NCBI RefSeq assembly: GCF_017581965.1
Contig: NZ_JAGEVF010000009.1
Location: 1 to 64,000, forward strand
From: Winogradskyella pelagia
GTDB lineage: Bacteria; Bacteroidota; Bacteroidia; Flavobacteriales; Flavobacteriaceae
Length of the DNA: 64,000 nt
Reading direction: 5' to 3'
Shown here: positions 1 to 8,095 of the stretch, piece by piece
Layout: each line of letters begins with the position of its first letter
Position numbering within the stretch: the first letter of the stretch is position 1
The notes under the pieces: generated by a model
What the model saw: only the letters and a program-made list of their open reading frames with translations
What the model was told of the DNA's origin: nothing
Database searches by the model: none
Made by a program: the position numbers and the translations under genes

Positions 1-46
1 TTAGCGCCGATGGTACTGCTTACTTGTGGGAGAGTAGGTCGCCGCC
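1..46 (+). rRNA. 5S ribosomal RNA, 3' end (partial)
   Basis: The first 46 bases match the 3' part of bacterial 5S rRNA: a GCCGATGGTACTGC segment, then GTGGGAGAGTAGGTCGCCGCC closing helix I. The 5' part lies before the window, so this is probably the end of an rrn operon read on the plus strand. An intrinsic terminator follows at once, which fits a last gene of the operon. The exact 3' end within the T-rich stretch after base 46 cannot be fixed by eye. Confidence 0.88.
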
Positions 47-55
47 TTTTTTGAA

Positions 56-87
56 AGCCCTTTGCTTAATGCAAAGGGCTTTTTTTT
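56..87 (+). terminator. rrn operon intrinsic terminator
   Basis: A perfect 10-bp stem (56-65 with 71-80) around a 5-base TTAAT loop is followed by an uninterrupted T run (80-87). It sits just after the 5S 3' end and faces the convergent DUF6095 gene. Confidence 0.9.
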
Positions 88-105
88 GTTTTCTACAAGT
101 CCTAC

Positions 106-348
106 TTACTTTTTTTTGAATATACTATTCATTATCGTATTGATCCCAAGAAAGAGAAACACGATGGCTAGAACACAAAGCATTAAAGCGAAAATTAATA
201 AAGGTATATAGAGGGGTTTTTCATCATTACTAAAGGCTAAATGAAGTGCTGTTGGACCCAAAAACATAAATAAAAGGCAAACGCCCATTCTCTTCAGACC
301 TTTACCTAATAACTCTTTGTCGGTTTTATTATCGTTTTCCATGGTCAA
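106..348 (-). CDS. DUF6095 family small membrane protein
   Basis: An 80-residue protein with two hydrophobic segments (about residues 20-40 and 46-70) separated by a short polar stretch, and a lysine-rich C-terminus. The pattern, with a LGPT motif and KPLYIPL before the second helix, is what I recall of DUF6095, a family of unknown function found in flavobacteria. The start region overlaps the murQ stop by up to 20 nt. An alternative ATG two codons in (342) shortens the overlap, but either way the two genes are probably co-transcribed. It probably sits in the inner membrane. No function can be inferred beyond that. Confidence 0.75.
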   Translation of the reverse strand: MTMENDNKTDKELLGKGLKRMGVCLLFMFLGPTALHLAFSNDEKPLYIPLLIFALMLCVLAIVFLFLGINTIMNSIFKKK

Positions 349-1141
349 TACTTTTTCGCACGCTTTTATGTTGTCTTAGTAGTTTTTCTGCTTCATCTTT
401 TGATATACTTAGTTCTTTCATAATCATTCTTACACCTCTATCAACCAATTTATTATTGCTCAACTGCATGTCTACCATCTTATTCCCTTTGACTCGTCCA
501 AGCTGAATCATGGTAGTAGTAGTAATCATATTTAAAACAAGTTTTTGAGCAGTGCCGGCTTTCATCCGTGAGCTACCAGTTAAAAATTCTGGTCCTACGT
601 TAATTACGATTGGAAATCTTGCAGTAAGGTCTAAAGGACTTTTAGTATTACAAGTAATACAGCCCGTTGAAATACCTTCATTATTGCAGCGCTTGAGTGC
701 ATGGACAACATAAGGTGTTGTTCCGGAAGCTGCAATACCTATTACAATATCTTTTGATGAAACATCATAATTTTTTAAATCTTCCCAACCTTGCGTTGTC
801 GAGTCCTCAGCATGCTCAACTGCTTTTCTAATGGCGGAATCTCCTCCAGCAATTAATCCAATAACTAAATTATGAGGCACTCCAAAAGTTGGTGGACATT
901 CGGATGCGTCTAAAATACCTAATCTCCCACTTGTCCCTGCACCCATATAAAATAACCTTCCGCCATTTTTAAGTTTGTTAACTACCTCACAAATTAAAGC
1001 TTCTATATTAGGTATTGCCTTTTCAACAGCTAGAGGAACTGTTTTATCTTCGTCATTGATTTTAGTTACAATCTGATTAATGGACATATTTTCTAGATTG
1101 TCGTAATAAGAATCTTGTTCTGTTGTTTTAATAAAAGTCAT
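329..1141 (-). CDS. murQ: N-acetylmuramic acid 6-phosphate etherase MurQ
   Basis: A cytoplasmic SIS-fold enzyme of cell-wall recycling. It cleaves the lactyl ether of MurNAc-6-phosphate to give GlcNAc-6-phosphate and D-lactate. The signature GAGTSGRLG at about residues 67-75 runs into DASECPPTFG, and Glu81 and Glu112 (in the AVEHAED stretch) line up with the two glutamates known to act in this family. The conserved block TGSSRMKAGTAQK is at about 188-200. At 270 residues it is shorter at the C-terminus than the roughly 298-residue E. coli enzyme; I believe that is common in Bacteroidota. A near-consensus -7 element, TACCTTTA, lies just upstream on the minus strand (1145-1152). No other recycling gene is adjacent. 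Confidence 0.95.
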   Translation of the reverse strand: MTFIKTTEQDSYYDNLENMSINQIVTKINDEDKTVPLAVEKAIPNIEALICEVVNKLKNGGRLFYMGAGTSGRLGILDASECPPTFGVPHNLVIGLIAGGDSAIRKAVEHAEDSTTQGWEDLKNYDVSSKDIVIGIAASGTTPYVVHALKRCNNEGISTGCITCNTKSPLDLTARFPIVINVGPEFLTGSSRMKAGTAQKLVLNMITTTTMIQLGRVKGNKMVDMQLSNNKLVDRGVRMIMKELSISKDEAEKLLRQHKSVRKSIDHGKR

Positions 1142-1198
1142 GAGATAAAGGTAGGTATAATTACAACAATTGAATTACTAAGGTTATCAGCAATGTAC

Positions 1199-2014
1199 TT
1201 ATAACACGGTGTATATTACCTCATCTACTTCCGAAACTCTAAAGTAACCGAAAGGAAAGTTTTCTGGGTTGGTCTCATTAATACAATTGCCTCTGACCGT
1301 TGCTGGTTGTGTTTCAAATGGACCACCAGATTCATCACTTCCTTGCTGAAGTAAAATAAACATGAATTGGTAAAATGTACTGGAGACTCCATAGTTTCTT
1401 ATAGTGACAATATCACCTGCTTCTAAATCTTCTTCAGTATAAAACCCAAATATTTGGTTACCATCTGTAAATCTATCTTCATAGACTTCTAAAGTAGGCA
1501 CTACAGCGATATCGCTTAAAAATTCAAAAAAATAAAAATTCTCAATGCCTGCAGGGTCGGTGTAAAACGCTTTAAGCTCAATATCTTCACCTGAGAAACC
1601 ACCATCATTATTTTGTTCAACAAAGTCAATTGGAACTACCGATTTAAGTGATTCTTCGCCAGTATATTCTTCTCCTTCGTAAATTACTGTAAGTGTGTAA
1701 GTTTCGTCAATTATTGGGACAAAGTTGGTTGTTCTGTAGATACCTGTATTGCCATCTTCAATAAAATCATAAATATTTCCACTAGAATCGGCAATCGTTA
1801 CTGTTGCACCGTTTGCGGGAGGCACAGAATCATTGAAAAATGGCGCAGTTAAGCTTAATCGAATACTTTGCTCGTTGCCAGTAGTATTTTTAAACCAACT
1901 AATTGATGCGTCAATTACTAAACGCGGCGGAGCTTCATTTAGTTCAATATCAATAACATCTTCACAGCTATAAATTAAAAATGCCATTAAACAAATTCTT
2001 ATAAACTTGTGCAT
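1199..2014 (-). CDS. DUF4249 family lipoprotein paired with a TonB receptor
   Basis: A 271-residue predicted lipoprotein. The N-terminus has a positively charged start, a hydrophobic core and a lipobox ending at Cys17 (IYSC), followed by acidic residues. The next block (DIELNEAPPRLVIDASI) and the Ig-like beta-rich body match DUF4249, a Bacteroidota family usually encoded beside a TonB-dependent receptor. It starts 4 nt after the receptor stop, so the two are one transcript. By analogy with SusD-type partners it probably lies on the outer-membrane surface and helps capture a substrate, but the substrate is unknown and the role is inferred only from context. Confidence 0.82.
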   Translation of the reverse strand: MHKFIRICLMAFLIYSCEDVIDIELNEAPPRLVIDASISWFKNTTGNEQSIRLSLTAPFFNDSVPPANGATVTIADSSGNIYDFIEDGNTGIYRTTNFVPIIDETYTLTVIYEGEEYTGEESLKSVVPIDFVEQNNDGGFSGEDIELKAFYTDPAGIENFYFFEFLSDIAVVPTLEVYEDRFTDGNQIFGFYTEEDLEAGDIVTIRNYGVSSTFYQFMFILLQQGSDESGGPFETQPATVRGNCINETNPENFPFGYFRVSEVDEVIYTVL

Positions 2015-2017
2015 AAT

Positions 2018-4393
2018 TTAAAATTTAAAATTATAAGATACTGAGGGTACAATACCGAAAATAGCTAATCTTGTTGCCTCATTAACACCTGTCATACGAT
2101 TTTCCCTAAATTGAATATTCACAGCATTTCTTCTATTGTAAATATTATATATTCCAAATACCCATTCTCCTTTAAACTTTTTTTGACTATTAGGATTTGG
2201 ATTGTAGTTTGCTGAAATATCTAACCTGTGGTAAGCAGGAAGTCTACTTGAGTTTCTTGCTTCAAAACTTGGAACTACTATACCATTATACTCATACTGC
2301 CCGTTGGGAAACGTACCAGGTAAACCTGTTTGGAAGAGGAAGTTTGAGTTTATGGTCCATTTTTTGTTCAACTCATAAGTAGCCGTAATGGAAATATCAT
2401 GTGTTTTGTCGAAAGGGGTTCTGTACCATTCACCATTATTAATTCCAGGTTCAATAGGTGTGCGGCCTGGTGTGCGTTGTTCTGATTTAGAAAGGGTGTA
2501 CGACAGCCAACCTTTAAACCTTCCCTCATTTTTTCTAAAGAGTATTTCTAGTCCATATGCTCTAGCTTCTCCATTTAAGATGACTTGTTCTATGGCATTA
2601 TTAGCAATTAAATCTGCACCGTCAATGTAGTCAATTCGATTTTGTATAGTTTTAAAAAAGGTCTCAACTTCTAATGAAAATTCGTTGTCTTTAAAAGTTC
2701 TAAAATATCCAAGAGCGATTTGATCGAGCAACTGAGGCTCAATATAACTTCCGCTAGGTGTCCAAACATCTAGTGGTGTTGGTGAATTTGTATTTGATAA
2801 TAAATGTAGGTATTGAGCCATGCGGTTGTAACTTGCCTTAATGGATGATTTGTCATTTAATTGATAAGCTACAGCAAGTCTTGGTTCAATATTAGCAAAG
2901 GACTCAATAACATCACTTCGTTTAAAACCCTCTGTGCCAATGGGTTCTGCTTTTTGGTAAACACCAAGAGTTTCATTAAAAATTACAGGATTGTCATTGT
3001 CGTAAATATTTAATTCATCTTGTCCTAAACGATGAAAAACACTTAGTCTTGCCCCATAGCTAACTGACAGTCTATTAGACAATTTATGCTCTGCATCAAT
3101 GTAAATGGCGTTTTCAAATGCGTATTTATCAGTTAGTTTAAACGGATTTATACCAGAATCTGGTGTATTAGGATTGATTTCTCCCGGATTAAATTTGTAA
3201 TAGATACTATTTAATCCGTATTCTAATTTAAAATTATTACTTATGTAATGTTTAAAATCATATTTAGCATTAAAATTTCTTATACCAGATTCCCATTCAA
3301 ACCCTACGAAGTTAAGGTCTAGACCGTAGTAATAATCAGAGTAAATCAATGATAAATTAGAAAACAGTTTATCAGAAAATAAATGATTCCATCTAAAATT
3401 TATTACAGAGTTTCCATAAGTGTTTTCAAAACTATCTTGAATACTGAATACATCTCTACCGAAGTATCCTGAGAGGAAAATACTATTTCTTTCATTGAGT
3501 TTGTAACTCAATTTCGTATTTAAATCATAGAAGTAAGCAACATTATCTAAATCGAAGAGTGGTAAAAATAAATGTGCATAGCTGCTACGACCACCGAAGA
3601 GAAAAGATCCTTTTTCTTTTTTTACAGGACCCTCTGCAAGTAATCTACTGGAAACAAGGCCTATCCCACCATTCATTTTAAACTGGTTACTATTCCCTTC
3701 TTTTTGATAGATATCTAGTACGGATGAAACACGTCCGCCATATTTAGCAGGTATGCCTCCTTTGTATAATTTCAAATCTTTTATAGCATCTGGATTAAAC
3801 ACTGAAAAGAAACCGAATAAATGTGAAGAGTTAAAAATGATGGCTTCATCTAACAGAATTAAGTTTTGATCTGCTGCACCACCTCTTACGTTAAAACCTG
3901 AGGATCCTTCGCCTGCATTGGTGACGCCAGGCAGTAAAGTTATGGACTTGATAACATCTACTTCTCCCAGAACAACAGGCATATTTTTTATAGTTTGTAT
4001 GGAGAGTGCATTAACACTCATTTGAGGCTTTTTAATATTCAATCGCTCTACATCTTCTTTGATTAAAACTTCATCTAAACTTTCTGCTGCTTCGTCTAGT
4101 TTATATGTCTTAGATATATTTTGGTTTAATTCAATGGTTTCTAACACGGTTTTAAACCCTAAATAGCTGATTTGAATTTTATAGGTGCCTTCTGGAAGAG
4201 TTATTGAGAAAAAGCCATATTCATTGGTCATGGTTCCGGATCCTAATTCTGGAATGACAATATTAACACCTATTAAAGTTTCATTACTTTGATTGTCTAA
4301 AACCGTACCGCTAAATGTGAACTTTTCTTGGGCGAGAATAGAACCCGAAAATATTAGAAAAATAAAGACACTGCTTGAAATGAATTTAACCAT
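2018..4393 (-). CDS. TonB-dependent receptor with carboxypeptidase-like N-terminal domain
   Basis: A 791-residue outer-membrane receptor. Residues 1-21 are a signal peptide ending at AQ. Residues of about 25-112 form a CarboxypepD_reg-like beta-sandwich (GTVLDNQSNETLIGVNI start). A plug domain follows at about 120-230, with the GFNVRGG and LLDEAIIFNSSH motifs and a PAKYGGRVSSV end. The rest is a beta-barrel ending in aromatic Phe, as expected for BAM recognition. It uses proton motive force through TonB/ExbBD to import a ligand. The next gene is its DUF4249 partner. No regulator, hydrolase or metal-uptake gene is nearby, so the ligand cannot be named. The upstream region is the 770-bp gap holding the candidate RNA. 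Confidence 0.93.
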   Translation of the reverse strand: MVKFISSSVFIFLIFSGSILAQEKFTFSGTVLDNQSNETLIGVNIVIPELGSGTMTNEYGFFSITLPEGTYKIQISYLGFKTVLETIELNQNISKTYKLDEAAESLDEVLIKEDVERLNIKKPQMSVNALSIQTIKNMPVVLGEVDVIKSITLLPGVTNAGEGSSGFNVRGGAADQNLILLDEAIIFNSSHLFGFFSVFNPDAIKDLKLYKGGIPAKYGGRVSSVLDIYQKEGNSNQFKMNGGIGLVSSRLLAEGPVKKEKGSFLFGGRSSYAHLFLPLFDLDNVAYFYDLNTKLSYKLNERNSIFLSGYFGRDVFSIQDSFENTYGNSVINFRWNHLFSDKLFSNLSLIYSDYYYGLDLNFVGFEWESGIRNFNAKYDFKHYISNNFKLEYGLNSIYYKFNPGEINPNTPDSGINPFKLTDKYAFENAIYIDAEHKLSNRLSVSYGARLSVFHRLGQDELNIYDNDNPVIFNETLGVYQKAEPIGTEGFKRSDVIESFANIEPRLAVAYQLNDKSSIKASYNRMAQYLHLLSNTNSPTPLDVWTPSGSYIEPQLLDQIALGYFRTFKDNEFSLEVETFFKTIQNRIDYIDGADLIANNAIEQVILNGEARAYGLEILFRKNEGRFKGWLSYTLSKSEQRTPGRTPIEPGINNGEWYRTPFDKTHDISITATYELNKKWTINSNFLFQTGLPGTFPNGQYEYNGIVVPSFEARNSSRLPAYHRLDISANYNPNPNSQKKFKGEWVFGIYNIYNRRNAVNIQFRENRMTGVNEATRLAIFGIVPSVSYNFKF

Positions 4394-4510
4394 TCATAAT
4401 TTTTTTGCTAATTTATGAAAGGTCAAAATTTAATTCACTGCTTTTAACGTAAGTTTAATCTCATTCATATCTTAAAGTAAAAGACACATACCCAAAAATG
4501 GTTAAGCCCT

Positions 4511-4556
4511 AAAAAAAAGCCATATCACAACAGTTAGACTGCGCTGACATGGCTTT
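4511..4556 (-). terminator. long terminator hairpin closing the candidate RNA
   Basis: Read on the minus strand, an 8-bp outer stem (4549-4556 with 4516-4523), a 1x1 mismatch, 3 bp, a symmetric 3x3 internal loop and 4 bp (4538-4541 with 4531-4534) are followed by a run of eight T (4518-4511). It is 120 nt upstream of the TonB receptor gene, so it would separate that gene from the RNA. Confidence 0.75.
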
Positions 4557-4927
4557 CATTGAAGCAGTACTCACATGACCTATTTAGCTTCCGCTAACTC
4601 AGCTGCACAACAATTGTTGTCATCCTTTTCAGTTCAAAGTTTTCTACTTCAATTTGGACTTAATCTCTTCTTTCAAAATGTATTGACCTGACGAAACTAA
4701 ATCCATTGAGATTACTTTTCTTGATGCTTTAATTTAAGTCACTCACTTTCGTGAATAACTCGTTTTACTGCATTGCCTATCCTTTTCGCAATCACTTTCG
4801 ATTATGCTACTTTTTCCAGGCTTTCCGTTTTAAAACTAATGGTCTACCGAAGGCATACCATAACTCTAAAATTTCTTGATCAACTTGCTTACTCGCCTAC
4901 ACAAGCTCGCTTATCGACCTCAAAAAA
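4512..4927 (-). ncRNA. candidate structured non-coding RNA, family not recognised
   Basis: A gene-free stretch with clear RNA-like structure on the minus strand. Seen directly: a hairpin with a TTCG loop (4839-4861); a 9-bp stem capped by a GAAA tetraloop (4738-4759, two G-U pairs); a 7-bp long-range pairing (4708-4714 with 4661-4667); and a terminator-like hairpin with a T run at the end (4511-4556). A possible -7 element, TATATTTA, lies at 4933-4940, giving a transcript of about 415 nt. I find no tmRNA or RNase P core sequences. A 20-codon frame (4644-4706) exists but has no support. The extent is estimated from the promoter-like and terminator-like ends. Confidence 0.45.
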
Positions 4928-5118
4928 TAATCTAAATATATAAAGAACATTCTTTGTAAAGATTTAACATAAATTCAAAGAAAACTTTAAAACCAAACAC
5001 TGTTTGTTATTAAATCTTCCACTAAAGTAAATTTTTATTAGCACTAATGAAATATTTCTACGACTAAGATATCCACATCTTATGCACCAGAGATATTAAC
5101 AAAAGTTAATAAACAAAA

Positions 5119-5141
5119 AGACCTTCAAAAATGAAGGTCTT
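5119..5141 (-). terminator. rplS intrinsic terminator
   Basis: A perfect 9-bp stem (5133-5141 with 5119-5127) lies 20 bp after the rplS stop and is followed on the minus strand by a T-rich tract. The sequence is symmetric enough to work in both directions. Nothing recognisable lies between it and the possible RNA promoter near 4940. Confidence 0.82.
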
Positions 5142-5163
5142 CTTATTTTAAATCTGAGATTTA

Positions 5164-5514
5164 TTACCTTCTCACTTCTTTTATTCTTGCTTTTTTACCA
5201 GTTAATCCCCTAAAGTAGAATATACGAGCTCTTCTAACTTTACCTCGTTTATTTACTTCGACTTTTTGCAGCGCTGGCAAATTCACAGGAAATATACGCT
5301 CTACACCAATAGTTCCCGACATTTTGCGGATTGTGAAGGTTTCCGATGTTCCAGAACCTTTTCGCTGTAAAACTACACCTTTAAAAAACTGTGTACGTGT
5401 TTTACTGCCCTCTTTAATTTCGTAATATACTGTAATAGTATCTCCAGCACTAAATTCTGGAAAGTCTTTTTTTGTTACAAATTCGTCTTGTACAAATTTT
5501 ACTAAAGAATTCAT
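5164..5514 (-). CDS. rplS: 50S ribosomal protein L19
   Basis: A 116-residue protein of full family length. L19 sits at the 30S/50S interface. Recognisable features are the F-x-AGDTITVYYEIKEG strand, the conserved RTQFFKGVV and TFTIRKMSG blocks, GVERIFPV, and the basic C-terminal half (KRGKVRRARIFYFRGLTGKKARIKE). It lies downstream of trmD, as in many bacteria, but rpsP and rimM are absent here. A perfect TAnnTTTG element (5586-5593) in the trmD-rplS gap suggests its own promoter and an mRNA leader of about 65 nt. Confidence 0.97.
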   Translation of the reverse strand: MNSLVKFVQDEFVTKKDFPEFSAGDTITVYYEIKEGSKTRTQFFKGVVLQRKGSGTSETFTIRKMSGTIGVERIFPVNLPALQKVEVNKRGKVRRARIFYFRGLTGKKARIKEVRR

Positions 5515-5580
5515 TTTTTCTTAATTAGTGGTTGTTTTAAACCAACATTCACGATTCTCGCCAGAGGTTAATCTAAAAGT
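5515..5580 (-). promoter_or_regulatory. rplS mRNA leader, possible L19 autoregulatory element
   Basis: If transcription starts just after the TAnnTTTG element at 5586-5593, the rplS mRNA has a leader of about 65 nt. It holds a short inverted repeat (TGGTT and AACCA, about 5529-5545) shortly before the start codon. I recall an L19 leader motif having been proposed for flavobacteria. Whether this sequence fits it needs a covariance search, so the call rests on position and weak structure. Confidence 0.35.
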
Positions 5581-5585
5581 GCGTG

Positions 5586-5593
5586 CAAAGATA
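5586..5593 (-). promoter_or_regulatory. promoter -7 element for rplS
   Basis: TATCTTTG on the minus strand is an exact match to the Bacteroidota -7 consensus TAnnTTTG and is followed by C, as is often seen. The A/T-rich tract upstream has TTTT at a plausible -33 distance but no exact TTTG. Confidence 0.55.
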
Positions 5594-5634
5594 GCTAAAA
5601 AGTTAAAAGTTAAAAGAAAAAAACTCTAAGTTTT

Positions 5635-6312
5635 TTACTCCTTGAGTAAATCTGGTCTTAGCTCTTTAGTTCGCGCCATTGCTTGCTCCTCACGCCATTT
5701 CTCAATTTTAGGGAAATTACCGCTAAATAGAACCTCAGGAACTTTCATTCCTTTATATTCGCGAGGCCTCGTGTAGATAGGAGGAGCCAATAGGTTGTCT
5801 TGGAAAGAATCCGTTAAGGCTGATGTCTCATTACCCAAAACACCAGGAATTAGTCGTATAACAGCGTCACACAATACAGCTGCACCTAGTTCTCCTCCGG
5901 ATAGAACGTAGTCTCCAATTGAGATTTCTTTAGTTATAAATTTATCTCTAACCCGTTGATCTACACCTTTATAATGACCACAGAGGATTATGATATTTTC
6001 TTTGAGCGAAATCTGATTAGCCAACTTTTGTTCTAACCTTTCACCATCTGGCGTCATGTAAATTATTTCATCGTATTGTCTCTCACTTTTGAGTTTAGAA
6101 ATACACTTATCGATTGGCTCGATCATCATTACCATACCAGCACCTCCTCCAAATTGATAGTCATCAACCGATTTGTAGTTGTCTGTTGTGTAATCTCTTA
6201 AATTATGAAAATGTACTTGCACTAAATTAGCATCGATAGCTCTTTTTAGAATAGAAGCTTCGAATGGACTTTTTAAAAGCTCTGGAAGAACGGTTATAAT
6301 ATCTATGCGCAT
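5635..6312 (-). CDS. trmD: tRNA (guanosine(37)-N1)-methyltransferase TrmD
   Basis: A 225-residue SPOUT methyltransferase that places m1G at position 37 of tRNAs with G36, preventing +1 frameshifts. The N-terminus [12 protein letters not shown] is typical. The [12 protein letters not shown] block is at about 56-67, and the knot region [15 protein letters not shown] is at about 132-146. The C-terminal part carries [21 protein letters not shown] and ends in [10 protein letters not shown]. Length and motifs are complete. The rplS gene follows about 120 bp downstream with a promoter-like element between them, so they may be transcribed together or separately. Confidence 0.97.
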   Translation of the reverse strand: MRIDIITVLPELLKSPFEASILKRAIDANLVQVHFHNLRDYTTDNYKSVDDYQFGGGAGMVMMIEPIDKCISKLKSERQYDEIIYMTPDGERLEQKLANQISLKENIIILCGHYKGVDQRVRDKFITKEISIGDYVLSGGELGAAVLCDAVIRLIPGVLGNETSALTDSFQDNLLAPPIYTRPREYKGMKVPEVLFSGNFPKIEKWREEQAMARTKELRPDLLKE

Positions 6313-6365
6313 ACAAACTAAATCTGGGTAAAGATAACTTTAATTAAATTCTACAGAATTTGTAT

Positions 6366-6764
6366 TTACGCTTTTGTCCCTATTTTTTTGAATTCTATTT
6401 GTGAACCATTTATTTCGATAACCATTTTGCGTGATTTTAGTTTTACGATTCTTGCATTCCAACGAAAAATATCCGAGTTCCACTCTAGGATATATCCAAT
6501 TTCATCTTTAGATATTTTTAAATCGGTTTTGTGGTTAATGACGGCCTTATTTTCGGAGTCGATGTTGAATTCTTGTTTTATAATGCATATAGCTATATTT
6601 TCTAAAAAAGAATATTCAAAATTGCTAATATGCTCTACATTTTTTAGCATCCAATTCCCTTCAATCATTGATTTTACCTCGTCTTCTGTATTACAGCAGT
6701 TTAATTCTTGAGAAGATACGATGAGAGATAATAATATAAGAATTGCAGTTAGTTTGAGTTTCAT
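6366..6764 (-). CDS. hypothetical secreted lipocalin-like protein
   Basis: A 132-residue protein of no family I can name with certainty. Residues 1-18 form a signal peptide (KLKLTAILILLSLIVSSQ). The body starts with paired cysteines (NCCNTEDE) and continues as alternating beta-strand-like segments, including EGNWMLKNVEH, the form often seen at the start of lipocalin-like domains (GxW). No catalytic motif is visible. It is followed about 50 bp later by trmD and preceded by the DUF2834 gene on the same strand, with no sign of functional coupling. It is probably periplasmic. Confidence 0.55.
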   Translation of the reverse strand: MKLKLTAILILLSLIVSSQELNCCNTEDEVKSMIEGNWMLKNVEHISNFEYSFLENIAICIIKQEFNIDSENKAVINHKTDLKISKDEIGYILEWNSDIFRWNARIVKLKSRKMVIEINGSQIEFKKIGTKA

Positions 6765-6798
6765 TGATTAAAATTATTTTTTTTGACAGTAAAGTTCA

Positions 6799-7152
6799 TT
6801 AATTATAGATATCATGACCTTCGGTTTTTGATAGGCGCTCCAAATGCCTATCACGCATAAAAAGAAACACAGGAAAACTACAAGCTAAAGCAACCAAAAA
6901 TGTTAATGGAATAATAATCCACCAATACTTTATTTTCAGTCTTAGCGATTCGTGCACCATCCAAATCAAAAACGTGGTAGCCACTACCGATATGTCCGCA
7001 GAAATAGATTTTGCTGGAATTGTGGTAACCGTTTGGTTTATAAAATTGATAATTGATGTATCATTTGCTGTTGCGTAAAATTGAAAATTAAAGTACCACG
7101 TAGCTATTAATCCAATTAGCGCTAATAGAAGGTATATAAATCTGAATTTCAT
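6799..7152 (-). CDS. DUF2834 family membrane protein
   Basis: A 117-residue protein with three hydrophobic segments (about 5-25, 53-69 and 77-104). The first is followed by WYFNFQF and the middle holds a DISVVATTFLIWMVHE stretch, both of which fit the DUF2834 pattern. It ends in a charged cytoplasmic tail. The family has no established function. The gene stands alone between the secreted hypothetical gene and the divergent DUF481 gene. Confidence 0.72.
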   Translation of the reverse strand: MKFRFIYLLLALIGLIATWYFNFQFYATANDTSIINFINQTVTTIPAKSISADISVVATTFLIWMVHESLRLKIKYWWIIIPLTFLVALACSFPVFLFMRDRHLERLSKTEGHDIYN

Positions 7153-7274
7153 TCGCTGTGGATTGTCCGATTATTCAAAGTTACAATTTCTTTATCTAAG
7201 TATGGATAGATGTAATACACAGAAATTTTTATCTTGCGCCCTTTAAAAAAGTAATTATTTTTAGTACTGAAATT

Positions 7275-8033
7275 ATGAAAAAGAAGTTGTTGCTGTTATT
7301 GTTTTTTCCAACTTTACTTGTGGCACAAATTAATGAAAGCGACTCTTTAAAATTAAAAGCTAATCTTTCATTAACAGGTTTTTTTCAAGGAGGTAATGTA
7401 GAAACGGTGATTTTTAGAGCCAAGTCGGAAGTAAGCTTTAAGCCATTGAACAATTGGGTATTTAAAACAAAAAACTCTTACATCTATCAAGAGTTTGGCC
7501 GTGAAAAGGCAGATGAAGATATATTGAGCTTAAATTTTTTATATCTCAATCCGGAGCGCAAACTATATCCTTTAGCTTTAGGCTTTATAAGTACAAACTT
7601 TAGACGAGAAATTGATTTAAGATCTCTTTTTGGTGTTGGATTAACCTATCAAATATTAAATACTAAAAAGAATTGGCTCAAAGTAGCATTGTCTAGTGAA
7701 TACGAGCAAACACGGTTTAATGAAACCAACTTCAATATATCTGAATATGACGGTAAAAATGCCATTAACACCATGAGGGCAACACTATGGTTTAACGGGA
7801 AGTATCAGATTTTTAAGGATAAATTGATTCTTACTCATGAAAGTTATTACCAACCATCTTTAGAACATTCTAATAACTATCGTTGGCAAACAGATTTTGG
7901 TATTGAACTTCCGATTTTTGACTTTTTAAACTTTAAGATTAACTATATCCATACGTTTGAGAGTATTGTTATAGAAAATCAAGCTCAAAATGATACCTTC
8001 TTAACCTTTGGTTTTACAATAAAGAACTATTAA
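7275..8033 (+). CDS. DUF481 family outer-membrane protein
   Basis: A 252-residue protein with a signal peptide at 1-18 (lysines, a leucine run, VAQ cleavage). The body is a series of amphipathic beta strands (LSLTGFFQGGNVETVIFRAKSEVSF, then many 8-10 residue strands) ending in FGFTIKNY. The start and length match the DUF481 (YdiY-like) group of small outer-membrane beta-barrels. The role is not established; some relatives are salt-induced. It is a single-gene unit: the DUF2834 gene is divergent and the next gene convergent. Confidence 0.78.
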   Translation: MKKKLLLLLFFPTLLVAQINESDSLKLKANLSLTGFFQGGNVETVIFRAKSEVSFKPLNNWVFKTKNSYIYQEFGREKADEDILSLNFLYLNPERKLYPLALGFISTNFRREIDLRSLFGVGLTYQILNTKKNWLKVALSSEYEQTRFNETNFNISEYDGKNAINTMRATLWFNGKYQIFKDKLILTHESYYQPSLEHSNNYRWQTDFGIELPIFDFLNFKINYIHTFESIVIENQAQNDTFLTFGFTIKNY

Positions 8034-8052
8034 ATACTTTTTATTGTTATTC

Positions 8053-8079
8053 GTCATTGGTATAAAATAAGTCAATGAC
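8053..8079. terminator. inverted repeat between convergent genes
   Basis: A perfect 7-bp repeat (8053-8059 with 8073-8079) around a 13-base loop lies between two converging stop codons. There is no clear T run on either side, so a terminator role is only likely from position. Confidence 0.4.
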
Positions 8080-8095
8080 TTTCTGTGGAAGAATA

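Noticed and set aside
4644..4706. A 20-codon frame (minus) inside the candidate RNA
   Set aside because: Frames of this length are common by chance, there is no supporting homology, and the frame spans one side of the predicted long-range pairing.
4512..4927. The gap region as tmRNA or RNase P RNA
   Set aside because: No tmRNA tRNA-like 3' end, no tag frame ending in ALAA, and none of the RNase P core sequences could be found on either strand.
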